A stretch of 64,000 nucleotides of DNA from Roseomonas alba (lineage in GTDB: Bacteria > Pseudomonadota > Alphaproteobacteria > Acetobacterales > Acetobacteraceae): contig NZ_JAHYBZ010000011.1 of NCBI RefSeq assembly GCF_019430885.1, positions 1-64,000 of the forward strand, in the 5' to 3' direction. The translations under genes and the position numbers were made by a program. Shown piece by piece: positions 16,805-25,496 of the stretch; the stretch's first letter is position 1; every line of letters starts with the position of its first letter. The notes beneath the pieces are model-generated. The model was not told the DNA's origin. It saw only the letters and a program-made list of their open reading frames with translations, and searched no databases.

Positions 16805-17955
16805 CGCGGCGCGCCATCATCACCGGCGCGGCGGATACCGCGGTGGGCGAAGTGCCCGGCTCATCCTGCATGGGGCTGCATGCCGAGGCGGCCTCGGCCG
16901 CGCTTATCGATGCGGGTCTGAAGCCGTCCGACATCGACGGCGTGCTCTGCGCCTATTCCTTCACCGAGCCGCATCTGATGCTGGCCTCGGTGTTCTGCGA
17001 GTATTTCGGCATCCAGCCGGCCTATTCCGCAGCGATCCAGGCCGGCGGCGCGACCGGTTGCATCATGGCGATGCAGGCCGCGGCGCTGGTCGAGGCCGGC
17101 ATCTGCCGCCACGCGCTGGTGGTGGCCGGCGACAACCGGCTGAGCGGCCTGTCGCGCGACAAGGCGGTCGCCACCCTCGCCGATGTCGGCCATCCGCAAT
17201 TCGAACGGCCCTTCGGCGTGACCATCCCCGCGCTCTATGGGCTGGTGGCGCAGGCCTACATGCATGAATACGGCGCGACGCCCGAGCATATGGCGGCGAT
17301 GGCGGTGAACAGCCGCACGCATGCAGCGCGCAACCCCAAGGCGCAGATGCGCAAGCCGATCACCGTGGCGGATGTGCTGGCCAGCCGCTTCATCGCCGAA
17401 CCGTTGCGGCTGCTCGATTGCTGCCTGATCTCGGATGGCGGCGCCGCCCTCGTCGTCAGCGCGGCAGATGCGGCGCGGGACACCGCGAAGCGCGGCATTG
17501 CCATGCTCGGCACCGGACAGAAGAACACGCATGAGCACCTCATTGCAGCGCCGAGCCTGACCGCCTTCGGATGCCGCGACAGCGCCGCCCAGGCCTTCGG
17601 TCGCGCCGGGGTGAGGCCGTCCGATATCGACGTGGCCGAGATCTACGACAGCTTCACCATCACCCTGCTGGTCGAACTGGAATCCATTGGCTTCTTCGAC
17701 AAGGGCGAGGCCGGGCCCGCCGCGCTGGCCGGCGCACTGGACCTCGGCGGCAGGCTGCCCTGCAACACCCATGGCGGGCTGATGTCCTATGCCCATTCGG
17801 GTGCGGCCGGCGGGCTGTTCCATGTGGTGGAGGCGGTGCGCCAGCTGCGCGGAGAAGCGACCGGACGCCAGGTGGGCGATGCCGAACTCGCCTTCGTCCA
17901 TGGCGATGGCGGGATCCTCTCCGCCCATTGCTCGCTCGTGCTCGGGAGGCAGTGA
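16801..17955 (+). CDS. Thiolase-like protein of the SCP-x/Ltp2 (aldolase) type
   Basis: This 384-residue thiolase-fold protein (GTG start) matches SCP-x-type lipid-transfer thiolases along its length: [78 protein letters not shown]. At the position where thiolases carry the nucleophilic Cys (CASG) it reads [13 protein letters not shown], so the cysteine is replaced by Gly. Loss of that Cys and a DUF35 partner directly downstream are the marks of Ltp2-like retro-aldolases, which cleave beta-hydroxyacyl-CoAs. The assignment to aldolase and not thiolase is inferred. Confidence 0.82.
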   Translation: MTRRAIITGAADTAVGEVPGSSCMGLHAEAASAALIDAGLKPSDIDGVLCAYSFTEPHLMLASVFCEYFGIQPAYSAAIQAGGATGCIMAMQAAALVEAGICRHALVVAGDNRLSGLSRDKAVATLADVGHPQFERPFGVTIPALYGLVAQAYMHEYGATPEHMAAMAVNSRTHAARNPKAQMRKPITVADVLASRFIAEPLRLLDCCLISDGGAALVVSAADAARDTAKRGIAMLGTGQKNTHEHLIAAPSLTAFGCRDSAAQAFGRAGVRPSDIDVAEIYDSFTITLLVELESIGFFDKGEAGPAALAGALDLGGRLPCNTHGGLMSYAHSGAAGGLFHVVEAVRQLRGEATGRQVGDAELAFVHGDGGILSAHCSLVLGRQ

Positions 17956-17956
17956 C

Positions 17957-18373
17957 ATGACCGACAAACCGTGGCCCGTGCCGAATGCCGATACGGCGCC
18001 TTTCTGGGATGGTTGCGCGGCGGGCGAGCTGCGCCTGCAGCGCTGCACCGCCTGCGGGGCGGCGCAGTTCCCGCCGCGCGCGCTCTGCGCGCAGTGCCAT
18101 GGCGCCGCGCCGGGTTGGGAGAAGTCGAGCGCGCGCGGCCGCATCGTCAGCCACACCCGGGTGCATCGGCCGCCATCGCCCACCTTCAAGGCGGACCTAC
18201 CCTATGTCGTCGCGCTGGTCGCGCTCGAGGAGGGCCCGCGCATCATGGTGAACCTGCGCGACTCAGTGGCCGAGGCGCCGCGCATCGGCGATGCGGTGCG
18301 CATCGGCTTTGACCCGCCGGCCGGGCCGCATGGCATCGCGCTGCCCCACGCCGTCGCGGCGGATGCGCCGTGA
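17957..18373 (+). CDS. DUF35 OB-fold protein with zinc ribbon (aldolase/thiolase partner)
   Basis: The 138-residue protein has a rubredoxin-like zinc ribbon (LQRCTACGAAQFPP then LCAQCHG, four cysteines) and an OB-fold half (GRIVSHTRVHRP, YVVALVALEEGPRIMVNL, GDAVRIGF). DUF35 proteins bind Ltp2-like aldolases or thiolases and are needed for their activity, as in steroid side-chain degradation. It starts 1 bp after the thiolase-like gene and overlaps the next gene by GTGA, consistent with a complex of the three products. Confidence 0.87.
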   Translation: MTDKPWPVPNADTAPFWDGCAAGELRLQRCTACGAAQFPPRALCAQCHGAAPGWEKSSARGRIVSHTRVHRPPSPTFKADLPYVVALVALEEGPRIMVNLRDSVAEAPRIGDAVRIGFDPPAGPHGIALPHAVAADAP

Positions 18374-18750
18374 TCACCTATGAGGATTTCGTCCCAGGCC
18401 AGGTGATGGGCAGCCAGGCCACGCTGCTCGATGCGGTGAAGCTGCAGGCTTGGCGCGCGTTGTTTCCCGAGGATGACCTGAACGGCACGATGCCGCATGG
18501 CATGGTCGCTGCCATCGCCATGGGCGCCTATGCCGAGCTGGTGCAGCCGCGCCCACCGGGCAATGTCCATGCTGTGCAGCATTTCGACCTGTTCCGCCTG
18601 CCGCAGGCAGGGGAGACGCTGACGACGACAATCACCTGCGTCGCGAAGGAGATCCGCAAGGAACGCCGCCGCGTCACCCTGCAGATGGACTGCGCAGGCC
18701 CGGCCGGCCCGGCCTTCCGCGGCATCATGACGGTGTTGTGGGCCGCATGA
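18370..18750 (+). CDS. MaoC-like hot-dog protein lacking the catalytic Asp/His pattern
   Basis: This 126-residue single hot-dog domain (MITYEDFVPGQVMG, MPHGMVAAIAMGAYAELV, VHAVQHFDLFRLPQAGETL) lacks the D-x4-N-P-x-H stretch of active MaoC hydratases; the corresponding region reads FPEDDLNGTMPHG. It overlaps the DUF35 gene by 4 bp and the next MaoC gene by 4 bp (ATGA). I infer that it is the non-catalytic half of a heteromeric enoyl-CoA hydratase whose active half is the following gene. Confidence 0.78.
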   Translation: MITYEDFVPGQVMGSQATLLDAVKLQAWRALFPEDDLNGTMPHGMVAAIAMGAYAELVQPRPPGNVHAVQHFDLFRLPQAGETLTTTITCVAKEIRKERRRVTLQMDCAGPAGPAFRGIMTVLWAA

Positions 18751-19139
18751 TGCCGGACACACTCCCCGAGATCGGCAGGATGGTCGATCGTGCCGCGATC
18801 CTCGCCTACGCCGCCATCACCGAGGATTTCAACCCCCTGCATGTGGACGAGGCCTTCGCCGCTGGCACGCCCTTCGGCAAGCCCATCGCGCACGGAATGC
18901 TGTCGCTGAACCTCGTCTGGCAGTCGCTGCGCCGCGCCTTCGGCCGGGCCATGCCGATCGCCCTCGAAGTCCGCTTCGTGCGGCCGGTGCTGCAGGACAC
19001 GCACGTCATCGCCGGCGGCCGCCGGCGCGACGACGGTAGCTACGATGTCTGGGTCCGTGATGCCTCGGGCCAGGACGTGATCGTCGGCACCGCCTGGCCG
19101 GGCGGTGCCCCCACGACCAAGCCGGAACAACCGGCATGA
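18747..19139 (+). CDS. MaoC-like enoyl-CoA hydratase, catalytic subunit
   Basis: The 130-residue hot-dog protein contains the MaoC hydratase motif EDFNPLHVDEAFAAGTPFGKPIAHGM, with the Asp and His that activate water. The start at 18747 is chosen because ATGA overlaps the upstream stop. It would hydrate the double bond formed by the acyl-CoA dehydrogenase, giving the beta-hydroxyacyl-CoA substrate for the Ltp2-like protein. It is coupled by ATGA to the following receptor gene. Confidence 0.85.
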   Translation: MMPDTLPEIGRMVDRAAILAYAAITEDFNPLHVDEAFAAGTPFGKPIAHGMLSLNLVWQSLRRAFGRAMPIALEVRFVRPVLQDTHVIAGGRRRDDGSYDVWVRDASGQDVIVGTAWPGGAPTTKPEQPA

Positions 19140-20152
19140 CAACACCGGAGGAGACGTCACGCATGGCCATCACCACCCGTCGCACTGCGCTTGCCGCAAC
19201 GCTCGCCCCGCTGACCCTGCCGCGCGGGGCTGCCGCGCAAGCCTGGCGCCCGGCCGGCCAGATGCGCCTTCTGGTCAATGCTGCGCCCGGCGGCACCACC
19301 GACATCATGGCGCGCATGCTCTCCGCGCATCTACAGCAACGTTGGGGCGCCGCCGTGGTGGTAGAGAACAAGGGCGGCGGCGGCGGCACCATCGCGACCG
19401 CCGAGATCGCGCGCGCCGCACCCGACATGCTGAACTTGCTCACCACCAACATCGGGCCGAGCAGCATAGCCTTCTCGCTCTTCCGCAACCTGCCCTACCG
19501 GCCGGAGAGCTTCCAACCGGTCTCCAACATGATCCGCGGGCCGAATGTGCTGGTGGTGCATCCCTCCGTGCCCGCGACCACGGTGCCGGAACTGGTCGCG
19601 CTGCTGCGGCGCGAGCCGGGCAAGCTGACTTATGGCACGGCGGGCGTCGGCCAGTCGCCGCATCTCTCCGCCGCCTGGTTCCTGCAACTGGTGAACGCGC
19701 AAGCGGTGCCCTCGCACTATCGCGGCTCGGCGCCGGCGATGCTCGATCTGCTGGCGGGCAATATCCAGTTCATGTTCGACAATCTCTCGACAGCCATCCC
19801 GCATGTGCGCGGCGGACGCGTGCGCGCGCTCGCCGTCACCAGCGCCGAGCGCAACCCGGCACTGCCCGACCTGCCTACCGTCCGCGAGACGATGCCGGAG
19901 CTTGCTGAATACGAGGTGAACACCTGGTTCGGCATCCTCGCCCCGGCCGGCGTGCCGGCGGATGCGCTGCGCACGGTGAATCTCGAGATCAAGGCATTGC
20001 TCGAAATGCCGTCCACCATCGCGCGCTTCGCCGAGATGGGTGGCATGCCGGCCTATGGCACGCCCGAGGAGTTCGACGCCTTCATCCGCAGCGAGATCGC
20101 GAAATGGGCAGTCGTCGTCCGGCGCGAGGGCGTGCAACTCGACATCAACTGA
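19136..20152 (+). CDS. Bug/TctC-family periplasmic receptor
   Basis: The product is 338 residues from the coupled ATG at 19136, or 329 from ATG 19163 (MAITTRRTALAATLAPLTLP), which has GGAGGAGA upstream and makes the better signal peptide. The core shows MRLLVNAAPGGTTDIMARML, VVVENKGGGGGTIATAEIA and LTYGTAGVGQSPHLSAAWF. Its place inside the acyl-CoA degradation operon indicates that it captures the acid that this operon activates and degrades. No TctAB genes are nearby. Confidence 0.87.
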   Translation: MTTPEETSRMAITTRRTALAATLAPLTLPRGAAAQAWRPAGQMRLLVNAAPGGTTDIMARMLSAHLQQRWGAAVVVENKGGGGGTIATAEIARAAPDMLNLLTTNIGPSSIAFSLFRNLPYRPESFQPVSNMIRGPNVLVVHPSVPATTVPELVALLRREPGKLTYGTAGVGQSPHLSAAWFLQLVNAQAVPSHYRGSAPAMLDLLAGNIQFMFDNLSTAIPHVRGGRVRALAVTSAERNPALPDLPTVRETMPELAEYEVNTWFGILAPAGVPADALRTVNLEIKALLEMPSTIARFAEMGGMPAYGTPEEFDAFIRSEIAKWAVVVRREGVQLDIN

Positions 20153-20181
20153 GAGCCGGCCGAGGCAAGGGGAGAGGCGGG

Positions 20182-20391
20182 ATGGGCGATCGGCCCTTCA
20201 GTGGCAAGGTCGCCGCGGTCACCGGCGGGGCAAGCGGCATCGGCGCCGCCTGCTGCCGGATGCTCGCGGCACGCGGTGCCCGGGTCGCGGTGACCGACTG
20301 CGACCTGTCGCGCGCCGAGGCCATCGCGACCGAGATCGGCGGCATCGCCATCCCACATGCATCCCTCCAGGCCCGCGCCCTTCAGGTATGA
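20182..20391 (+). pseudogene. Short-chain dehydrogenase/reductase, N-terminal stub
   Basis: ATG 20182, after a GGGGAGAGG box, starts an SDR Rossmann segment: FSGKVAAVTGGASGIGAACCRMLAARGARVAVTDCDLSRAEA is readable in pieces, including the TGGASGIG cofactor motif. After about 55 residues the family similarity stops (PHASLQARALQV) and the frame ends at 20391, so about 180 residues with the Ser-Tyr-Lys catalytic triad are missing. The stop overlaps the E1-alpha start by ATGA, so the stub may persist because it couples translation. Confidence 0.75.
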
Positions 20392-21350
20392 CAAGCATGG
20401 CCGATCCGCTCGCCCTGTTCCGCATGATGCTGACGATCCGTGAGGCGGAACTCGCGCTCTCACGCCTGTTCGCCGATGGCGAAGTGCCGGGCTTCATTCA
20501 TCTCTCGGTCGGGCAGGAGGCGGTGGCGGCGGGTATCTGCGCCGCGCTCGGGCAACAGGATTCCGTGGCCTCGACCCATCGGGGGCACGGCCACGCGCTT
20601 GCGCGCGGTATGGCGCTCGAAGGCTTCTTCGCCGAGGTCATGGCGAAAGCCACCGGCCTGTGCCGCGGGCGCGGCGGCTCGATGCATGTCGCAGATCTGC
20701 AGCGCGGCATGCTCGGAGCGAACGGGATCGTCGGTGCGGGCGCGCCGATCGCGCTCGGCGCGGCGCTGGCGCATCGGACGCGCGGCACCGATGGCGTCGC
20801 GGTCGCCTTCTTCGGAGATGGCGCGCTGGCGGAAGGCACGATGCACGAGACGCTGAACATGGCCGCCATCTGGCGCCTGCCTCTGCTGATGGTCTGCGAG
20901 AATAATGGCTGGGCCGAGTTCAGTCGGAGCGACACGCAGGTGGCGGCCAAGCTCGCGGCCTGGACCGCTGCCTATGGCGTGCGCCATGTCGAGGTGGACG
21001 GAAACGACGTCACCGCGGTGACGGAGGCGGCCACCTCGGCCGTCGCCGCTCTGCGCCGTGGCGAGGGCCCGCGCGTGATCGAAGCGCGCACCCATCGCTG
21101 GCGCGGCCATTTCGAGGGCGATCCGCAACGCTACCGTGACCCCGAGGAGGCCGGCCGCATGGCGGAACAGGACCCCATCGCCCGTACGCGCGCGGCGTTG
21201 CTCGCCGCGGGCACGGCGGAAGCCGCACTGGAAGCCGCCGAGGCCGAAACCCGCGACGCCGTCATCGCCGCCATCGCCGCCGCCCGTACCGCGCCGCCCG
21301 CAGATTGGATGGCCGCGCTGTCCGGCGTCTATGCCCCGGTGGAGGTCTGA
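20388..21350 (+). CDS. Thiamine-dependent 2-oxoacid/acetoin dehydrogenase E1, alpha subunit
   Basis: The product is 320 residues from the coupled ATG 20388 (317 from ATG 20397). It has the E1-alpha landmarks: FIHLSVGQEAVAAGICAAL, RGHGHALARGM, GRGGSMHVADL and the thiamine diphosphate motif FFGDGALAEGTMHETLNMAA ending in CENN. With the E1-beta and E2 genes it would oxidatively decarboxylate an alpha-keto acid or cleave an acetoin-like compound, forming an acyl-CoA. No E3 is in the operon; the general lipoamide dehydrogenase could serve. Confidence 0.9.
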   Translation: MTSMADPLALFRMMLTIREAELALSRLFADGEVPGFIHLSVGQEAVAAGICAALGQQDSVASTHRGHGHALARGMALEGFFAEVMAKATGLCRGRGGSMHVADLQRGMLGANGIVGAGAPIALGAALAHRTRGTDGVAVAFFGDGALAEGTMHETLNMAAIWRLPLLMVCENNGWAEFSRSDTQVAAKLAAWTAAYGVRHVEVDGNDVTAVTEAATSAVAALRRGEGPRVIEARTHRWRGHFEGDPQRYRDPEEAGRMAEQDPIARTRAALLAAGTAEAALEAAEAETRDAVIAAIAAARTAPPADWMAALSGVYAPVEV

Positions 21351-21353
21351 GCC

Positions 21354-22328
21354 GTGGCGGAACTTCGCATGGTGCAGGCGGTCAATCGGGCCTTGACCGA
21401 GGCGATGGCGGAAGACCCGGCGGTCATCCTGCTGGGCGAGGATATCGGTGCGGCCGGCGGCCCCTTTGGCGCGACGCGCGGGCTGCTCGATCGCTTCGGG
21501 CCGGAGCGGGTGCGCGACACGCCGATTTCCGAGGCCGGGCTGGTCGGCGCGGCGGTTGGCGCGGCGCTCTCGGGGCTCAAGCCGGTCGCCGAGATCATGT
21601 TCATGGATTTCATCACCCTCGCCATGGATGCGTTGGTGAACCAAGCGGCGAAGGCGCGCTTCATGTTCGGCGGCCAGCGCGGCGTGCCGATGGTGCTCCG
21701 CACGCCGCATGGCGGCGGCCTGTCCGCCGGGCCACAGCACTCGCAATGCCTCGAAGCGTGGCTGTGCCACATCCCCGGCCTGAAGGTGGTATGCCCGGCG
21801 ACGCCGGCCGATGCGCAAGCACTATTGCGGTCCGCCATTGCCGACCCCGATCCGGTCGTCTTCGTCGAGAACAAGGCGCTCTACGCCATGAAGGGCGAGG
21901 TCGAGGACGCGCCCGAAGCGGTGCCGATCGGGCGCGCGCGCATCGCCCGCGCGGGCCGGGACGCCACCATCGTCGCCTATGGCGCCGCCGTGCATTGGGC
22001 GAACGACGCCGCGACGACCCTCGCCGCCGATGGCATCGAGGCGGAGGTGATCGACCTGCGCAGCCTGCAGCCCTGGGACGAGTCGACGGTGCTCGAAAGC
22101 CTCGCGCGCACGCATCACCTCGTTATCGCGCAGGAAGCGGTCGAGGCCTTTGGCGTCGGCGCGGAGATCGCCGCCCGCATGGCCGATATCGGCTTCGACG
22201 AGCTTGACGGTCCGATCCTGCGCGTCGGCGCGCCCTTCACTCCGGTGCCCTTCGCCAAGGAGCTCGAACGCGCCTACCGCCCCGACGCCGCGCGCATCGC
22301 CGCCGCCGTCCGCCGCACGCTGGATTAG
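21354..22328 (+). CDS. Thiamine-dependent 2-oxoacid/acetoin dehydrogenase E1, beta subunit
   Basis: The 324-residue product (GTG start, 3 bp after the alpha gene) shows NRALTEAMAEDPAVILLGED, DTPISEAGLVGAAVGAAL, the TPP-contacting MFMDFITLAMDALVNQAAK region, and a transketolase C-terminal domain with VIDLRSLQPWDESTVLESL. It forms the alpha2beta2 E1 with the preceding product. It ends with TAG, which shows that TAG is an ordinary stop here. Confidence 0.92.
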   Translation: MAELRMVQAVNRALTEAMAEDPAVILLGEDIGAAGGPFGATRGLLDRFGPERVRDTPISEAGLVGAAVGAALSGLKPVAEIMFMDFITLAMDALVNQAAKARFMFGGQRGVPMVLRTPHGGGLSAGPQHSQCLEAWLCHIPGLKVVCPATPADAQALLRSAIADPDPVVFVENKALYAMKGEVEDAPEAVPIGRARIARAGRDATIVAYGAAVHWANDAATTLAADGIEAEVIDLRSLQPWDESTVLESLARTHHLVIAQEAVEAFGVGAEIAARMADIGFDELDGPILRVGAPFTPVPFAKELERAYRPDAARIAAAVRRTLD

Positions 22329-22339
22329 AGGACGCCCCC

Positions 22340-23125
22340 ATGGCCGACCCCGTCATCCTCTCCGACACCAAGGGCGCCGTCGCGGTGCTCACCTTCAACC
22401 GCCCGGCCGCGTTGAACGCGATCGACGCCGCGACGCTGAAAGCCTTCGAAGCCGCCTTCATCACCGCCGAGGCCGATCCGGCCGTGCGCGTCATCGTCAT
22501 CACCGGCGCGGGGGACAAGGCCTTCGTTGCCGGTGGCGACATTGGTGATCTCGAAAGCCGCCAGGGCCTCGCGCACTACCTCGAATTCGGGGAGGAACTG
22601 CACCGCGTCTTCAGTCGTGTCGAGGCCTGCGACAAGCCGACCATCGCCGCGGTGAACGGCTTCGCGCTTGGCGGCGGGACCGAGCTGCTGCTCTGTACCG
22701 ATATGCGCCTGGTCGCGGATACCGCGCGGCTCGGCCTGCCGGAGATCAATCTCGGCCTGTTCCCCGGTGCCGGCGGCACCCAGCGACTGATCCGCGAAAT
22801 CGCGCCCTGCCGGGCTCGGGAGATGATGTTCACCGGCAGCCAGATCACGGCGCAGGAGGCGGTGGAGATCGGCCTGTGCAACCGCGTCGTCCCGAAGGCG
22901 GAGTTGATGGCCGAGGCGATGAAGCTCGCCGAGCGCTGCGCCGCCAAGTCACCGCTGATCCTCAAGCTGTTGAAGCGCACGCTGCGCCAAGGCGCGCAGA
23001 TGCCTCTGCCGCAGGCCCTCGCGCATGAGCAGGCGATGATCGGCCTGGTGCTCGACGCCGCCGATGCACATGAGGGCTGCCGCGCCTTCCTCGAGAAACG
23101 CCCCGCCGCCTTCACGGGGCGCTGA
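22340..23125 (+). CDS. Enoyl-CoA hydratase/isomerase (crotonase family)
   Basis: The 261-residue crotonase-fold enzyme has the oxyanion-hole motifs GAGDKAFVAGGDIGDL and VNGFALGGGTELLLCTD and the catalytic glutamate region LPEINLGLFPGAGGTQRL, with both Glu residues of active hydratases present. It hydrates trans-2-enoyl-CoAs. It is an additional hydratase to the MaoC pair, and its position between E1-beta and E2 suggests that it works on a later intermediate of the same pathway. Confidence 0.92.
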   Translation: MADPVILSDTKGAVAVLTFNRPAALNAIDAATLKAFEAAFITAEADPAVRVIVITGAGDKAFVAGGDIGDLESRQGLAHYLEFGEELHRVFSRVEACDKPTIAAVNGFALGGGTELLLCTDMRLVADTARLGLPEINLGLFPGAGGTQRLIREIAPCRAREMMFTGSQITAQEAVEIGLCNRVVPKAELMAEAMKLAERCAAKSPLILKLLKRTLRQGAQMPLPQALAHEQAMIGLVLDAADAHEGCRAFLEKRPAAFTGR

Positions 23126-23129
23126 GGCG

Positions 23130-24308
23130 ATGGCGACGTCCGCCGAGATCGTGATGCCGAAGCTCGGCCTTACCATGACCGAAGGGCTGCTTGCCGAATG
23201 GCGGGTGGCACCCGGCGCGCGGGTGGCGGCGGGCGACATCCTCTTCGTCGTGGAGACGGAGAAGATCGCGACCGATGTGGAGGCCAGTGGCGAGGGCGAG
23301 ATCCTCGACCTCCTCACCCCCGCCGGCAGCACCGTGTCGGTTGGCACGCCGGTGGCACGCTGGACCGGGGCCGCATCGGGATCGTCCGAAGTGGTCACCG
23401 CCGCCCCTGCCGATCTGGCGGAAGCATCGCCACCGCCGCCGCCCCGGCGGGCCCCCGGGGACGGGCGCGTCCTGGCGACGCCGCTCGCGCGACGGTTGGC
23501 GAGGGAGCGCGGGATCGACCTCCTGGGCCTCGCCGGCAGCGGTCCGCGCGGCCGGATAAAGGCGAAGGACGTGCCGCAAAGCGCGCCGCCGGCCGCACCC
23601 GCAGATGACGAGATCATTGCGCTCGACCGCGTGCGCGCCGCCTCGGCCCGGCGTCTCACCCAGGCCAAGCAGGAGATGCCGCATTTCTATGTCGGCGCGA
23701 CGGCAGAGATCTCCCGCCTGCTCGCCCTGCGCGACGAGTGGCGCGAGATTCAGGGCGCGCCGCGTCTGACCGTGACGCATGCGGTGCTCGCTGCCATGGG
23801 ACGCGCGTTGCTCGCCATGCCGGAACTGAACCGCGTCTGGGCAGGCGAGGGCTGGCGGCGCCTCGCGATGCCCGATGTCGGCCTGGCCATGGATACGCCG
23901 CGCGGCCTCTTCGCCCCCGTGCTGCGGGATGTCGGCCGCATGGCGCTGGACACGCTGGCGAAGCGTGCCAGCGCGCTGGTGGACCGTGGCCGCGCCGGGC
24001 AGCTTACCCCCGATGAACTCGAAGGCGGCAGCATCACACTCTCGAATGTCGGGATGTTCGGGGCGCGCTTCCTGGTGCCCATCGTCAATCCCGGACAGTC
24101 GATGATCCTCGGGCTCGGTGCGATGGAGTCGCTGTTCCGCCCCGACGTCAACGGTGCACCCGCGTTGCGCCGGGAAGTGACACTCGTCCTGTCCGCCGAT
24201 CACCGTGTGCTGGACGGCGCGGCCGCCGCCGCCTTCCTCGCGCGTATCGTCGCCTGCCTGGAGAGGCCGCTGGCCCTGCTGCGCCCGCCGACCGAAGAGA
24301 GGATCTGA
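23130..24308 (+). CDS. Dihydrolipoamide acyltransferase (E2)
   Basis: The 392-residue product, with ATG at 23130, has one lipoyl domain with the lipoylated lysine at about K45 (VVETEKIATDVEASG), an E3-binding domain (ATPLARRLARERGIDLLGLAGSGPRG) and a catalytic domain ending with the HxxxDG motif (SADHRVLDGAAAAAFLARI). It transfers the acyl group from E1 to CoA. One lipoyl domain is typical of acetoin and branched-chain complexes. Confidence 0.92.
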   Translation: MATSAEIVMPKLGLTMTEGLLAEWRVAPGARVAAGDILFVVETEKIATDVEASGEGEILDLLTPAGSTVSVGTPVARWTGAASGSSEVVTAAPADLAEASPPPPPRRAPGDGRVLATPLARRLARERGIDLLGLAGSGPRGRIKAKDVPQSAPPAAPADDEIIALDRVRAASARRLTQAKQEMPHFYVGATAEISRLLALRDEWREIQGAPRLTVTHAVLAAMGRALLAMPELNRVWAGEGWRRLAMPDVGLAMDTPRGLFAPVLRDVGRMALDTLAKRASALVDRGRAGQLTPDELEGGSITLSNVGMFGARFLVPIVNPGQSMILGLGAMESLFRPDVNGAPALRREVTLVLSADHRVLDGAAAAAFLARIVACLERPLALLRPPTEERI

Positions 24309-24311
24309 ATC

Positions 24312-25484
24312 ATGGAGTTCCGGCTCTCCGAAGCCCAGTGCATGCTGGTCGACACCGCCCGCAAGGTCGGCGAACGCTTCGGCCCCGAATACTGGCGCGA
24401 CCTTGATGCGCGGAAGGCCTATCCGGCCGAGGCATGGGCCGCGATCTGCGAGGCCGGTCTGTGCGGCATCACCTTGCCGGAGGAATATAGCGGCTCGGGC
24501 CTCGGCATGCTTGAGATGGCGCTGGCGATCGAGACGCTGACCGCCACCGGCGCTGGCGCGACGCTGGCGCAAATGTTCATGCTCAACCCGATCTTCGGCG
24601 GCGTCAGCATCGCGAAGTTCGGGACGGAGGCGCAGAAGCAGGCGCTGCTGCCCGGTCTGGCAGCGGGCGAGATCACCTTCTGCATGGCACTGACGGAACC
24701 CGATGCCGGCACCAACAGCCTGGAGGTCCGGACCTTCGCGCGTGTCGACGGCAATGGCTGGCGCTTGAACGGCCGCAAGGTGTGGATCACCGCGGTCCCG
24801 CAGGCCAGCCGGATGCTGGTGGTGGCGCGCACACGCAAGGTCGAGGAGGTGCAGCGCCGCACCCAGGGCATCAGCCTGTTCATGATCGAACCCGGTCGTG
24901 CCGGCGTCAGCCACGCGCCGATCGACAAGCTGGGCACCAACACGCTGCCATCCTCCTCGGTTTTCTTCGACGATGTGCGCCTCGAGCCGGACGACCTGGT
25001 CGGCACGCTGGATGATGGCTGGTCGGCGCTGCTCGACGTGCTGAACACGGAGCGGATCGTGACCACCGCCGGGCTGGTCGGCACGGTGGAACTCGCGATC
25101 CGCAGCGCCGTGGACTATGCGCAGGGGCGCAAGGTGTTTGGTGGCAAGCCCATCGCCTCCTATCAGGGGCTGCAGTTCCCGCTCGCCCAGGCACATGCGC
25201 TGGGCGAGGCGGCGCGGCTGCTGAACCATAAGGCGGCGGCGCTCTGCGACATCGGGGAGGCGTACGGCTCCGCCGCTAACCAGGCGAAGCTGCTGGCCGC
25301 TCAGGCCGCGGCGCAGGCAACCGAACGCGCCATGCAGACCATGGGCGGCATGGGCTATGCGAAGGAATTCGACGTCGAACGCCTGTGGCGCGACGCTCGC
25401 CTGTTCCGCTTCGCGCCTGTGTCCGAGGAAATGGTGCTGAACTTCATCGCCATCCACGATCTGGGCATGCCGCGCGGCTACTGA
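24312..25484 (+). CDS. Acyl-CoA dehydrogenase (second)
   Basis: The 390-residue enzyme has MEFRLSEAQCMLVDTARKVGERF, FCMALTEPDAGTNSLEVRT, GRKVWITAVPQASRMLVVA and a C-terminal MQTMGGMGYAKEFDVERLWRDAR then FAPVSEEMVLNFI, whose SEEM glutamate may be the base. It differs clearly from the first ACAD of the operon, so the two likely act at different steps or form a heteromer as ChsE1/ChsE2 do. It lies 3 bp after E2 and 12 bp before the CoA ligase. Confidence 0.9.
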   Translation: MEFRLSEAQCMLVDTARKVGERFGPEYWRDLDARKAYPAEAWAAICEAGLCGITLPEEYSGSGLGMLEMALAIETLTATGAGATLAQMFMLNPIFGGVSIAKFGTEAQKQALLPGLAAGEITFCMALTEPDAGTNSLEVRTFARVDGNGWRLNGRKVWITAVPQASRMLVVARTRKVEEVQRRTQGISLFMIEPGRAGVSHAPIDKLGTNTLPSSSVFFDDVRLEPDDLVGTLDDGWSALLDVLNTERIVTTAGLVGTVELAIRSAVDYAQGRKVFGGKPIASYQGLQFPLAQAHALGEAARLLNHKAAALCDIGEAYGSAANQAKLLAAQAAAQATERAMQTMGGMGYAKEFDVERLWRDARLFRFAPVSEEMVLNFIAIHDLGMPRGY

Positions 25485-25496
25485 GGGGGCCTCGTC

